Of a stretch of DNA of 64,000 nucleotides, positions 43,863-55,014 are shown piece after piece. Where the stretch lies: positions 81,198,494-81,262,493 of the forward strand of contig NC_073313.1 of the NCBI RefSeq assembly GCF_027595985.1, written 5' to 3'. Both the position numbers and the translations under genes were made by a program. Position 1 is the first letter of the stretch. Every line of letters begins with the position of its first letter. Below the pieces are notes generated by a model. It worked only from the letters and a program-made list of their open reading frames with translations, was not told the origin of the DNA and ran no database searches. Source of the DNA: Sorex araneus. Taxonomy: Eukaryota > Chordata > Mammalia > Eulipotyphla > Soricidae.

Positions 43863-44211
43863 GTATCTGGCAACATAGAACTCAAGAGGCATCTTATCCT
43901 TATGCCCTGGTATAGAACCAAAGGCCAGGTTAGCTGAGAATCACTCAAAGGGGCCCTGGCTTCCTGTGCACCACTTGGGAGGCGAATACAATAATGATAT
44001 GATGATAAGACAGTTACTTTTGATTTCCTCCCACCAAATTTTGATGCCTCTTACCAGTTTTTCATGCATAATTGTTTTTGCTAGAACATCCAGTACAATG
44101 TTTCCAAGAAGTGATAAAAATGGGTATTCTTGTTTTGTTCCTAATCTTTACGGGAAACTATTTCAATCTTAGACTATTGAGTGAAATGTTACCTGGGGAG
44201 GTTTTTTTGTT

Positions 44212-44394
44212 TTTTTTTTTTTTTTTTTGCTTTTTTGGATCACACCTGGCAATGCACAGGGGTTACTCCTGGCTCTGCACTCAGAAATCACCCCTGGCGG
44301 TGCTCAGAGGACCATATGAGATGCTGGGAATCGAACCCGGGTCGGCCGCGTGCAAGGCAAATGCCCTACCCGCTGTACTATTGCTCTAGCCCCA
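44212..44394 (-). mobile_element. Short SINE
   Basis: Close to consensus, long poly-T. Confidence 0.92.
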
Positions 44395-44519
44395 CCTGTG
44401 GAGTTTTTAGAATCACTCCTTTTCATGATTGGGAAAATCCCTTCAGTTCTTATTCTGTTGGAATTGGGGGGATTTGGGGTTTTTGTTTGTTTCTTGGGGT
44501 TTTTGTTTATTTGTTTGTT

Positions 44520-44672
44520 TTTAGGACAGTGCTCAGAGCTTATGGCTGGTTCTACACTCAGGGATCACTCACAGCAGACTCAGGGGGCCATATGAGGTGC
44601 TAAGGGATTGAACCTGGGTCAGAATAGTGCATGGCAAGCACCTTACCCCTTGCTATACTATCTCTCTAGCCT
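44520..44672 (-). mobile_element. Old short SINE
   Basis: Follows a gttt-rich simple repeat (44480-44520). Confidence 0.65.
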
Positions 44673-45036
44673 GACAGATAGTTTTAAGTGGGACATGTTT
44701 CTTATATTTATGATTCAACTTGAGAGTTTATCATAGTCACGGAAAAGATGATAAAAGTATTATATATAAAAATATTCTGAGGGTCAAATTATATCCCTTT
44801 CTCCCTAAGCAGTTTGCACCCCAAGTGTAATCACTTCCTTCTGACTATTGTACAAAACCCTCATGGTGTTCTAAAAGAGATTACATGGTACATATAGTTG
44901 AAGAAATAAGAGTTCTGGAGATGGACAGACTTAGTTTAGGGGGTCCCTTCCTGTCTCAAACTGGCTATGGACTGTTTGACAAGTATCATATTTTCTTTGA
45001 GCTTCATTTCCTTCAACATTACAATCAGACTAAGAA

Positions 45037-45204
45037 CCAGAAAGGTTATACAGCAGGTAGGGCACTTGCCTTGCACACAGCCTACCCCAGTTTGATCCAC
45101 AGTACCCTATATGGTCCCCCGAGCCCCACCAGGAGTGATCCCAGAGCACAGAGGTAGGAGTCATCCCTTAGCACTGCCACATGTGGCCTCTAAACAAAAA
45201 ACTC
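45037..45204 (+). mobile_element. Old short SINE
   Basis: Its A-tail continues into the AAT-type run at 45214-45247. Confidence 0.72.
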
Positions 45205-45213
45205 AACAAATAA

Positions 45214-45247
<34 letters not shown>
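45214..45247 (+). repeat. (AAT)n microsatellite
   Basis: About 11 units, between two SINE parts. Confidence 0.93.
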
Positions 45248-45386
45248 GTTAAAATGCTTGCCTTATTAATGTCAATCCTTGGCACCACATATGGTCCCCA
45301 AGCACTATTAGGAATGATCGCTGAGCACAGAGCCAGGGGGTAGAAATGAGTACCACTAGATGTGGTCCAAACCCCCAAATAAATAA
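45248..45386 (+). mobile_element. Short SINE body, head degraded
   Basis: 'gtcaatccttggcaccacat' onward; lies within the same MIR duplication. Confidence 0.6.
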
Positions 45387-45519
45387 AATCAGACTAAGAA
45401 TACCTCCTTCATTGGGTTGTGTCAAGTGCCAGGCTGCTAGTGCTTACTAAAAAATTGGTAGACATTATTGTTTTATTACTATTGTTAGGTATAGTTTTGT
45501 AGTTAAAAGTGTAAGGGGT

Positions 45520-45880
45520 AGAAACTGGAGAGATAGTACAGTGGGTAAGGTCTTTGCCTTGCACATGGTTGACCTAGGTTTGATCCCCTGCACCCCTATT
45601 GTTCTTTTTTTTTTGCTTTTTGGGTCACACCCAGCAATGCACAGGGGTTACTCCTGGCTCATGCACTCAGGAATCACCCCTGGTGGTGCTCAGGGGACTA
45701 TATGGGATGCTGGGATTTGAACCCGGGTCGGCCACATGCAAGGCAAAGCCCTACCCACTGTGCTATCACTCCAGCCCCACCCCTATTGTTCTTGAGCACC
45801 ACCAGGAGTAATTCCTGAGAGCAGAGCCAGGAGTAACTCCTGAGCACTGCTGGGTGTGGTTCAAAAAATGTAGGAATAGC
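45520..45880 (+). mobile_element. Short SINE split by an opposite SINE
   Basis: Outer parts 45520-45606 and 45778-45880. Confidence 0.85.
45607..45777 (-). mobile_element. Short SINE nested in a SINE (inverted)
   Basis: Perfect 16-bp duplication cacccctattgttctt at 45591-45606 and 45778-45793. Confidence 0.95.
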
Positions 45881-46190
45881 TGACCTGCAGAGACAGGAGG
45901 AAGGAAAATGATATGAGCCTGTCTACCATTCCCCAATTCCTTTGTACAATAATGTTGAGAATTGTTGTTGAGAGTTGTACATCAGCCAGCCTGGTGATAC
46001 TATGACCTCAATGTTTAGAACCTGCTGTTGGCACAGGATTTCACAAAAGGACTTGCTGGAAAACTTGCCTAGAAGTAGATTATACCTGGAATCAAAGGGT
46101 TAGTTACACTTGAGCTGGGGAAGTAGTAAAGGGTCCGTGACTAGGTTAAATTATGGAGTAGTTGATAAAAATCCATAGGCAACTAGAGGC
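45881..46190. other. Unassigned sequence
   Basis: No recognisable repeat or gene. Confidence 0.4.
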
Positions 46191-46194
46191 CACC

Positions 46195-46447
46195 CCAAAA
46201 GTTTCCATCCCTTTTGGAGAGCCTGGCAAGTTACCGAGAGTATCCCAACCGCATGGCAGAGCCTGGCAAGCTACCCGTGGCAGATATTCCAAAAACAGTA
46301 ACAACGACGGTCCTCATTCCCCTGACCCTGAAAGAGCCCCCAGTACACCATTGGGCTACACTAGCTCACAACAGGGATGAATGGAGACATTACTCGTGCC
46401 TGCTTGAGCAAATTGATGAACCACATGGTGACAGTGATACAGTGATA
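46195..46447 (+). mobile_element. Long SINE with extended RTE tail
   Basis: 5'-truncated. The tail extension reads ...ctagctcacaacagggatga before the standard end, matching the RTE frame one step further upstream than ordinary copies. Confidence 0.82.
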
Positions 46448-46711
46448 AAAATCCAGGCTAACTTTCAGATTCAGGTGGGAAATTGAAACAGTAGGCATAT
46501 TCTATAGGTGAAAGGAACTTGCACTTGCTATATAGAGAAAATCAATGAAAAAATTGCCAGGAACAGGCACCATGGTCCAAGGGTGGGTGGTGTTCAGGCT
46601 GGAATTTACAAACCTTTCAATATACTGCCAAAGAAAGGAAGAAAACAGGACTGACAAATGTTCTAGGGACTGGAACAAAACAAAATAGTCAGGGTAAGTA
46701 CTCCAATGGTG

Positions 46712-46875
46712 TTAGGGGCTGGAGCCATAGTACAGTGAGTTAGACATTTGCTTTGTATATAACTGATCCACGTTTTATTCCCAGTATCCCATACGGTCCC
46801 CCAAACCTGCCACGAGTGATCCCTGAGTTCACAGTAAGCCTTGAGCACCACCAGGTGTGACCCAGAAACTAAAAG
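46712..46875 (+). mobile_element. Old short SINE
   Basis: Head 'ggggctggagccatagtaca'. Confidence 0.72.
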
Positions 46876-46898
46876 AACACCAATTGTTTAGTTTTTTT

Positions 46899-47065
46899 TT
46901 TTGTTTTTGGGTCACACCTGGCGATGCACAGGGGTTACTCCTGGCTCTGCACTCAGGAATTACTCCTGGCGGTGCTCAGGGGACCATATGGGATGCTGGG
47001 ATTTGAACCCAGGTCGGCCGCGTGCAAGGCAAACGCCCTACCCACTATGCTATCACTCCAGCCCC
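46899..47065 (-). mobile_element. Short SINE
   Basis: tgtttagttttttt at 46885-46898 and 47066-47079; nearly consensus. Confidence 0.94.
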
Positions 47066-47252
47066 TGTTTAGTTTTTTTAGTGAAGCAAAAGTTTTTTTT
47101 ATTGAAATGAATTTAGAGAGATGTGAAGGAAGGTAGTATGAGAGGAGGAAAGGAGAAAAAGAGAGAGATGTGTTACAGAAAGAACATGGAATTCTCTATA
47201 GGGCAAAAAGCATAGCAGAGACACATATTCAAGAGAGAATTTTGGGGGGGGT

Positions 47253-47421
47253 GCTGGAGCAATAACACAGCAGGTAGGGCATTTGCCTTGCACAGGGCCG
47301 ATCCGAGTTCAACTCCCAGCTTCGCATATGGTCCCCCGAGCACCGCCAGGAGTAATTCCTGAGTGCAGAGCCAGGAGTGACCCCTGTGCATTGCCAGGTG
47401 TGACCCAAAAAGCAAAAAAAA
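47253..47421 (+). mobile_element. Short SINE
   Basis: Complete, preceded by a G-run. Confidence 0.9.
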
Positions 47422-47424
47422 ACA

Positions 47425-47650
47425 CAACTGAGTGCTGAAAGGAGGTAAAGGGTCAAATATAATAACCTTTCAGTACTTGTATTGCAAACTGTAATGCCCC
47501 AAAGGAAAGAGAGATGGGTGGGGGACAAGAAACGTGCTTGCCATAGAAGCAGGCTGGAGGTGGGGGAGGTAAACTGGGGAAATGTCCACTGCTTAAGGGG
47601 GCCGGTCATGGAACATTGTATGACTGAAACCCAGTCATGAACAAACTACT
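47425..47650 (+). mobile_element. Shrew L1 3' UTR end
   Basis: 'cattgtatgactgaaaccca' and the G-rich core; tail lost. Confidence 0.72.
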
Positions 47651-47681
47651 AAGCTTAATACAGAGTCTGTCCTTAATTATT

Positions 47682-47857
47682 TATTTTTTATTTTTTGGGT
47701 CACACCAGGCGATGCACAGGGGTTAATTCCTGGCTGAAGCGCTCAGGAATTACTCCTGGTGGTGCTCAGGGGACCATAAGAGTTGCTGGGAATTGAACCC
47801 GGGTCAGCCGCGTGCAAGGCAAACACCCTACCCACTGTGCTATCGCTCAGCCCCCTG
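47682..47857 (-). mobile_element. Short SINE
   Basis: ccttaattatt (47671-47681) against ccttaactatt (47858-47868). Confidence 0.9.
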
Positions 47858-48087
47858 CCTTAACTATTAACTGGTGCAATTATCTAAGACTTTCTACCTA
47901 CCTGATAAGGCTGATTTTTAAATTCCCACCCGCTTCCCCCTCCCTTTGTTGGTGTTATGAAGACTCAGGAGGTGATTCCTGCTGCATTACCTTGTTCATC
48001 CACAAGGAGCAACAAAGAGTAATGATCGCTCTTTGTTCCTTTGTTCAACAAAACCTCAAGCTTCTTCCCCACCCCCCCGCCCCACTT

Positions 48088-48240
48088 TGTTTCAACACTG
48101 TGGTTTACAAAGTTGTTCATGATGATTTATTATAGGCATTCAATATTCCAACACCAATCCCATCACCGGTTTCACCTTCCCTCCACCATTGTCTCCATTT
48201 TCCCAACCACCCCTCAAGCCTGCCCCCATTAGCAGGCCCA
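48088..48240 (-). mobile_element. Shrew L1 3' UTR end
   Basis: Reverse 3' UTR with 'aatattccaacaccaatccc'. Confidence 0.75.
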
Positions 48241-48284
48241 CAATAATTTCTCCTACAGTGCTTGTTACCACTAAATGGCTAGTG

Positions 48285-49467
48285 GAAGCAACTCGCAGAG
48301 AGGCTTCTGGACTGTGAACTGAGCCACTGCCCCATGCGGTGCCAGGGAGTAGGGTTTCTCTCTCTCAACCCTTCCGCTTTTTGAGCACAAAATGGAGGTA
48401 CCAGCCCGGCTGCTGTGGGACGGGAGGGAGTTCCGGGGTGGGGGGGCTGTGAGTACCGGCCCGCCCTCCGCCGATATTTAAGTGCACCGGCCACACTGTC
48501 TGGCCTTTCTGCTGCTGCAAGAGCATGATCCCGGAGGCCAATTGAACTACTTTGGATACTAGCAGCTTGCAGAGAGGCCTCTGGACTGTGAACTGAGCCG
48601 CTGCCCCATGCGGCACCAATGGGGAAGGGTTTCTCTCTCTCAGGTTTTCCATCTTATGAGCACCACAAAAGGGAAGGAAAAGTTTGCAGCGATGCAATTT
48701 CTGGCAGAATTTTCCCTGGACTTTATACAGAAATCCAAAACTGCTCGGCCACTGCTGAGGCCGCGCAACTTAACATCTCTTAATTGTCAGCAATGTGAAA
48801 TGGTTCCTTTTTAACAGGTCTGACTTGGGGGGGGTGGGGAACTCCAAACAATAACAGTGAGGTTTTTGTTGAAATATTGAAGGTTATCAAAGTAGCAGCC
48901 ATTTCTCTAGACTGTGAACTAAGCCATAGCTCCATGCCGGCCGAAGAGAGAAAATATTCATCTTTCCTGGTTGCTTCCCATCTTTGGGGAGAAACGCGGC
49001 GTGGTGTCCACCATATTATGAGGTCTATTAAGCAGGTACGAACTGGGCGTCACGGGAAGGGGGAAGAGAAAAAAAAGGAGAAAAAAAAGAGTTATATACT
49101 TGGAGCAGTGGGACTTCATATCTATTCATTCTCAGCAATGGAAAACTAATTATCAAATTCTTCCTTGGTAGTAGGGCTGTCTTTGTTGGGGGGAAACTCC
49201 AACAACAATAGTGAGTTTTGTGTTGAAATATGGAATGTAATCAAGGTAAAGAGAAAATGAAGTGAAATTCATCAGTTACGCAGGTGGGGGTGGGGGAGCG
49301 GGGGCTGGGAGGTATACTGGGGGTTTTGGTGGTGGAATATGGGCACTGGTGAAGGGATGGGTGTTTGAGTATTGTATAACTGAGACATAAGCCTGAGAAC
49401 TTTGTAACTTTTCACATGGTGATTCAATCAAATAAAACACACACACAAATAAATAAATAAAATAAAT
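48285..49467 (+). mobile_element. Composite L1-tailed element, apparently full length
   Basis: Perfect 12-bp duplication aaatggctagtg at 48273-48284 and 49468-49479. Order: a first partial monomer and a second monomer (ctggactgtgaactgagcc at about 48306 and 48581, period 275 bp), a conserved middle body (tttgcagcgatgcaatttct), a degenerate third monomer landmark near 48905, a second body-like part, then the L1-type G-rich 3' end and an A-rich tail. No long frame and no ORF2. Confidence 0.8.
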
Positions 49468-49627
49468 AAATGGCTAGTGCAATGATCAAAAAATCTTCAG
49501 TGAAAGAAAAGCTGTGAAAATGGTTGAATCTCAACATGGGGACATTATGTCCTTGTCTGAGTGTTTACTATGCTGTTATTGCAAGTTAAATGCTCTGTGT
49601 TAAGCTAAATTTTTAAGCTAATTTTTT

Positions 49628-49791
49628 TTCTTTTTGGGTAACACCCAGCAATGCTCATGGGTCACTCCTGGTTCTCACTCAGGAATTACCCCTGGCTGTG
49701 CTCAGGGGACCATATGGGATGCTGGGAATCGAACCTGAGTCGGCCGCGTGCAAGGCAAATGCCCTACCCGCTGTGCTATCACTCCAGCCCA
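49628..49791 (-). mobile_element. Short SINE
   Basis: Perfect 15-bp duplication ttaagctaatttttt at 49613-49627 and 49792-49806. Confidence 0.95.
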
Positions 49792-49806
49792 TTAAGCTAA
49801 TTTTTT

Positions 49807-50330
49807 AAAATTGAATCACTATGAGATACATAGTTACAAAGCTGTTCATGATTGGGTTTCAGTCATATAATGTTCCAACACCAGTGTACATTTCCCACCA
49901 CCAATGTCCCCAGTATCCCTCCCACTACCCACACACCCTGTCCCCAGCCTGCCTCTATGGCAGGAATATTTTTCCTTTCTCTTTCCCTCTCACTTTTGGA
50001 TATTATGGCTTGAAAAAAAGATACTGAGAGGCCATCGAATTTGGTTCTTTACCCACTTTCATCATGCATCTTCCATCCAGAGCAATCCCTGCCAACCATC
50101 ATTGTCATAATGGTCCCTTCTCTACCCCAACTGCCCTTTCCCCAGTCCTTGAGGCAAACTTTTAACTGTGGACCAATACTTATGGCCCTTATTTCTACTG
50201 TCCTTGGGTATTAGTCTCATACTATTTTTTTATATCCCACAAATGAGTTACAATCATTCTATGTCTGTCTCTCTCCTTTGGACTCATTTCACTCAGCACG
50301 ATACTCTCTATGTCCTATGCCTCATAAAAT
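49807..50330 (-). mobile_element. Shrew L1, 3' part of a 5'-inverted copy
   Basis: The 3' UTR and last ORF2 codons run in reverse to about 50330 (ctcagcacgatactctctat). Confidence 0.85.
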
Positions 50331-50820
50331 CAAGTGCCATGAAATCAGATTAATTAAAGAGGTGAAGGACCTATGCAAAAAAAGCTACAAAACACTACTT
50401 AAAGAAATAAAAGAGGGGGCTGGAGTGATAGCACAGCGGGTAGGGCATTTGCCTCGCACGCGGCCAACCCAGGTTTGATTCCCAGCATCCCATATGGTCC
50501 CCCGAGCACCACCAGGAGTAATTCCTGAGTGCATGAGCCAGGAGTAACCCCTGTGCATCACCGGGTGTGACCCAAAAAGCAAAAAAAAAGGACATGAGGA
50601 AATGAAGACACATCCCTGCTCAAAGATCAGGAGGATTAAAATTTTCAAAATGGCAATACTCACCCAAAGCATAATATAGATTCAGTGTGCTCCTTATAAG
50701 GATACCCATGACATTTTTCAAAGAAATAGACAAAACACTCCTAAAATTCATATGGAACAATAAACCCCCACGAATATCTGAAGCAATCCTGGGGGGTGGG
50801 GATGATCGGAGGCATCACTT
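50331..50820 (+). mobile_element. Shrew L1, inverted 5' part
   Basis: Forward ORF2 sequence matching 32890-33200 of the young L1 (RLIKEVKDLCKKSYKTLLKE), joined head-on to the reverse 3' part, with about 1.1 kb of intervening L1 missing. Confidence 0.85.
50415..50589 (+). mobile_element. Short SINE inside the inverted L1 part
   Basis: Splits ORF2 codons between 'gaaataaaagag' and 'gacatgaggaaatg'. Confidence 0.92.
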
Positions 50821-50829
50821 TCCCCACCT

Positions 50830-51239
50830 TCAAACTGTTAATGTATTTGTTAGTCAAAATTAGTTGGATTCTACGTTACATTCCCATCCAATCTGGTGTG
50901 CTTCGATTGGGATGTCAGTGCTTTAGAATTTGGATATGTTGCTCCAGATAATACAGAATGTTTAACTGGACAGTCTCGCCAGGGCATGGCGACAACTGTT
51001 GAGGTGTGACTGCGACTGCTAGGGCTTTTGTCGGGCAGCTAACTTGGCTCACATCCCTCCCAAGATGTCCCTTGAGGTCTCAGCCAGGACAGGGTATGGG
51101 AAAAAACTTTACTTTTTGAAGGTAGTTGATCTCATTTGAGATTTATTTATGACTTTCTGAAACAAGGCTGGCAGATGACCATACTTGGCGCTGGTTGTGG
51201 GACATGGGTCTTTGAATCTTCTTAAAATAACTATATTCA
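50830..51239. other. Unassigned sequence
   Basis: No hit to the repeats seen elsewhere in the window. A GC-richer patch lies at 50975-51060. Confidence 0.4.
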
Positions 51240-51415
51240 GGGCTAGAGCTATAGAACAGCTATAGGGCATTGGCCTTGCATGCGGCCGACCTGGATTCGG
51301 TTCCTAGCATCCCATATGGTTCCCCGAGCACCACCAGGATTAATTCCTGAGTGTAGAGCCAGGAGTAACCCCTGTGCATCGTCGGGTGTGGCCAAAAATG
51401 CCAAAAAGAAAGAGA
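51240..51415 (+). mobile_element. Short SINE
   Basis: Good head; tail reads gccaaaaatgccaaaaag. Confidence 0.85.
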
Positions 51416-51429
51416 AAAAAATATCCCAG

Positions 51430-51595
51430 GGCCAGACAGAGGACGGGGCAGAACACTTGCCTTGCACAAGTCTTACCTGGGTTTGGTCTCTAGCATTCCA
51501 TATGGTGTCCTGAGCCCAACCTGGAGTGACCCCTGAATGCAGAGCCAGGAGAAAGCCCTGAGCACCACAAGTTGTGCCCCCCCAACCTAACAGAA
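51430..51595 (+). mobile_element. Old short SINE
   Basis: Diverged, same orientation, directly after the previous copy. Confidence 0.7.
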
Positions 51596-51599
51596 TCAA

Positions 51600-52400
51600 T
51601 TAAAAAATTAAAAAGCTGGAGCAGAATATCTACTTTCACTTATAGCCTAATCCTTACTCCTGTTTTTTTCTGGATGCTGAGATAACATCTCTTTATTGGG
51701 AACAAAGATTATCCATGTTTATAAACCATTGCACTGTCCATCTGCTTCTTGGCATCTGATTTCTCGTTTACATAAGGTGCACCTAATTTTTTGATTGCTG
51801 AATCGCAATATAAAGTAATTATTTATGATTCTGTATTCCCTGTGAAAAATAAACAAGAAGAGTTAATTATACATTATGTCACTCAGAATATACTGTTACA
51901 GAACGATTTCTGATGGACAAGATGTTTTTGTAAGGTCACTGTTCCTGAATTGACAGGAACAATGTAGAATTAACCACAGTATCATTAACAACTTCCAAGG
52001 AAAAGAAGAAATTTTTGGTTTTGCTGGCCAACTCGCTGGCAAAATAACTACTGACAAGTCTAAGTATTTATTTTTCCCTTTTCAGGGTAAAAACAAATGC
52101 CATAATCAAACTCTGTGAGATTCCAATTACAAGCTGGAGCATGTCACTTTACACTGACACAGTTAATTCCCTTCTTTCATAAAGCAGCAATTTGTACCCA
52201 GGAAACTCAGGTTGACATCAAAGACTTGATCAGCTCCTGGGCAGGATCTGCCCCCTCATTGTATAATAGCTCATGGAGCAGGGAAGAGAAAACATCCTCT
52301 TGCTTTTAACAGAAGGGGCTGGGAAAGCAAAATCTACTGTATACATTTCTGGAGAAACTACCAGAGTGATTGATTATTAGAGGAGGCTTATTAAAACTTA
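51600..52400. other. SINE-free unassigned block
   Basis: About 800 bp without any repeat I can name, a rarity in this window. No convincing exon. The best candidate here for single-copy noncoding DNA. Confidence 0.5.
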
Positions 52401-52408
52401 TTAAAAAG

Positions 52409-52656
52409 TGCTGGAGCGATAGCACAGTGGGTAGGGCAGCTGCCTTGCATGCTGCCGACCTGGGTTCGATTCCACCGTCCCTCTCAATGAGCCCAGAAAG
52501 CTACCAAGAGTATCTCACCCGCATGGCAGAGCCTGGCAAGCTACCCGTGACGTATTTGATATGCCAAAAACAGCAGCATCAAGTCTCACAATGGAGATGT
52601 TACTGGTGCTCGCTTGAGCAAATCGATGAACAAAGGGATGACAGTGACAGTGCTAT
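52409..52656 (+). mobile_element. Long SINE
   Basis: Complete; ttaaaactt lies on both sides. The tail reads in the RTE frame as ...LEQIDEQRDDSDSA. Confidence 0.92.
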
Positions 52657-52720
52657 TAAAACTTGTGCTCCAGGGTGCTGGAGCCCAGCCATTCCAATGA
52701 GTTGTGTGTTTTTAGCATGG

Positions 52721-52975
52721 GGGGCTGGAGCGATAGCACAGTGGGTAGGGCATTTGCCTTGCAGGCGGCCTACCCAGGTTCTATTCCTCCGTCCCTCTCA
52801 GAGAGCCCGGCAAGCTACCGAGAGTATCCTGCCTGCACAGCAGAGCCTGGCAAGCTACTCGTGGTGTATTCAATATGCCAAAAACAGTAACAAAAAGTCT
52901 CACAATGGAGACGTTACTGGTTCCTGCTCAAGCAAATCGATGAGTAACGGGATGAGAGTGATACAGTGATACAGA
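52721..52975 (+). mobile_element. Long SINE
   Basis: Second complete copy 65 bp downstream in the same orientation. Confidence 0.92.
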
Positions 52976-52999
52976 GAAAATAATTGGCTGCGTAGGAAA

Positions 53000-53545
53000 A
53001 TTTGTGATATCAACAGTTACATTTGCTCGGTAGTGATACTTATTTTTCTCTTCTCTGCTTCTGCCAATATGTCATCTTCTGAGAGAAAATTCAAATGCCA
53101 CATACCTATTTTTTTTCCATGTACCATTTTAAAGTATAAGGATTTTTACTTTGGGTATATATTCAGAAAGCTGTGCCAGAGGCCCTCTAATCTACTTTCT
53201 GTTTCACATAAATGACATCAAGCCGTTTGTGCTTGGCTGTTTTTGACTTAGCTTCATGTTTTTGAGATTTATCTATCTTGTGGCATATACCAGTATTTCT
53301 TACCTTTCACGGCTGGTTAAAACTCCATTCTCCCTGGCCCCCTTTTATTATGGAGGAAAAGCTGGCTTAAAATCACAATTGATTTTAGGGGTGCAGGTTC
53401 ACTCACACCTCTACAAACATGCATTCACATGGCCTGTGTGCTACCAAATTCCCAGTGTCTGTAGCATATCGTGTTCAACCCCCACCCTGCTTCCCTGCTG
53501 ATAACCTCAGTTCTAGAGTCTAAGGCAGTGTTTGGGGTTTCTTTG
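53000..53545. other. Mostly unassigned, possible old L1 at 53245-53315
   Basis: 'catgtttttgagatttatct' resembles the 3' UTR of ancient L1; nothing else recognised. Confidence 0.3.
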
Positions 53546-53702
53546 GATAACACCCGGCAGTGCTCAGGGCTCACTCCTGGCTCTGCACTGAGGGATCACT
53601 CCCTGTGGGCTTGGGGGACCATATTGTGTTCCAGGGATCAAACAGGGTCAGGCACACATCCAAGGCAAGCGCCTAACCCACCCTGATATCACGCCAACCC
53701 CT
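53546..53702 (-). mobile_element. Old short SINE
   Basis: Reverse copy with 'cacccggcagtgctcagggc'. Confidence 0.78.
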
Positions 53703-53891
53703 GAAGATATGTTAGATATGTTTGGTGCTGTTTAGTCGGTTCATTTGCTTCCTTTCTTTGTAGTCCACATATGAGTGAAATCATCTGATACTTCTCTTTT
53801 GCTTTCTGATATGTTTCACTTATTTTACTTAGCATAAGCCCTTCCAAATTGACGAAAATGGCATGATTTTATCTTTTCTGAGGGTGTGGGA

Positions 53892-54050
53892 GTTTGGTAA
53901 TCTCACCCAGCAGTGCTCAGGGGCTATTCCTGGCTTTGTGCTCAGGAATGACACCTACTTGTGCTCAGGAGACCTTCTGCAGTGCTACGGATTAAATTGG
54001 ATTTGCTGGGATGCAAGGGAAGGGCCTTCCCTGTCTGTACTATCTCTCTG
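53892..54050 (-). mobile_element. Old short SINE
   Basis: Diverged, head degraded. Confidence 0.68.
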
Positions 54051-54057
54051 CCCGCCC

Positions 54058-54193
54058 TCTACCATGCTCAGGGCTTATTCCTGGATCTGCACTCAGAGGG
54101 GGCTGAGGGAACCACAGGGGATGCCGGAGATCGAACCAAGTTCAGCCACATGCAAGGCAAGCGCCTTTCTCGCTGTACTGTCACTCCAGTGCC
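54058..54193 (-). mobile_element. Old short SINE
   Basis: Directly follows, same orientation; 'ggagatcgaaccaagttcag'. Confidence 0.7.
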
Positions 54194-54229
54194 TATCTTA
54201 TCACTTTCCTACTTCCCCTCCCCTCTTTA

Positions 54230-54540
54230 ATTGTCGCGATTGCAGCAGCCACACTTCGTTGAGGCACACAGTGATGGTTGCAGTGCTCACTGGGGATTGC
54301 TCTGATGCTCACGCATATGCTTCCTACGGCTCACGCTTCTTGGCTGTAGCACTTGCACATATTTTTCAGTTGTGTTACTCACCAGGGCTTGTACCCCTTT
54401 TGCAGCGTCTGCATAGACCTGTTTGTGGTGTGGCCAGAACTTTCTTGTACTTTGAGGGATTACAGGCAACAAAACTGCCAGATTTAAGTGGCAGAGCAAG
54501 CAGAAACATAGTTGGCACATGTGGAACCCTGGGTATTTGA
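54230..54540. other. Possible older SINE-like repeat
   Basis: Ends with a B-box-like 'gggtatttgaactcg'; otherwise unassigned. Confidence 0.3.
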
Positions 54541-54577
54541 ACTCGTGGTCATATAGATTTGCTTGGATCAGAATGAT

Positions 54578-54735
54578 CAGAACTACATAGTTCAGCAGGT
54601 ATGGTACTTGCCTTGCCTATGGCTGATACAGGTTTCATCACTGGCACCATGTATGGTCCTGCCAGAATGTGATTGCTGAGCACAGATCCAGTAGTAAGCT
54701 CTGAGCACTACTGGGTGTGCCTCCCCCCGCAAAAA
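54578..54735 (+). mobile_element. Old short SINE
   Basis: Head 'cagaactacatagttcagca'. Confidence 0.65.
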
Positions 54736-55014
54736 AAGTAACTGTAGGTCCCCACCTTAGTCCTGCAGCATACCCCAAGATTTTTTCACAGCTATGAATT
54801 ATATGAATAGTATTAGTTATGTATATAAAACCCCACTGTATAGCAATAACAAATTTTGCTTTTCAATTTATCAGTGGAATCTTGGATTGTTTACAGGTTA
54901 TACATAATGCTCCTCTGGACATTTAGATACATTTTTGCGGGAGTCTATATTTTCATTTTTCTGGTTATAGACCTAGAAATGAAATTGCTTAGGTCATACC
55001 GTAACTCTTTAATT

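Larger units (their letters stand above)
43175..44770 (-). mobile_element. Ancient L1 ORF2 region, interrupted
   Basis: Old L1 words in reverse (43460-43740; 'ttttgctagaacatccagta' at 44070). SINEs at 43224-43396, 44212-44394 and 44520-44672. Confidence 0.6.
44905..45490 (+). mobile_element. MIR split by SINEs
   Basis: MIR-like left part 44905-45022 ('ctttgagcttcatttccttc'), right part 45401-45490. The target aatcagactaagaa is at 45023-45036 and 45387-45400. Confidence 0.7.

Noticed and set aside
53863-54540. 225-codon open frame
   Set aside because: It crosses two SINEs and an unassigned repeat and lacks any recognisable protein feature.
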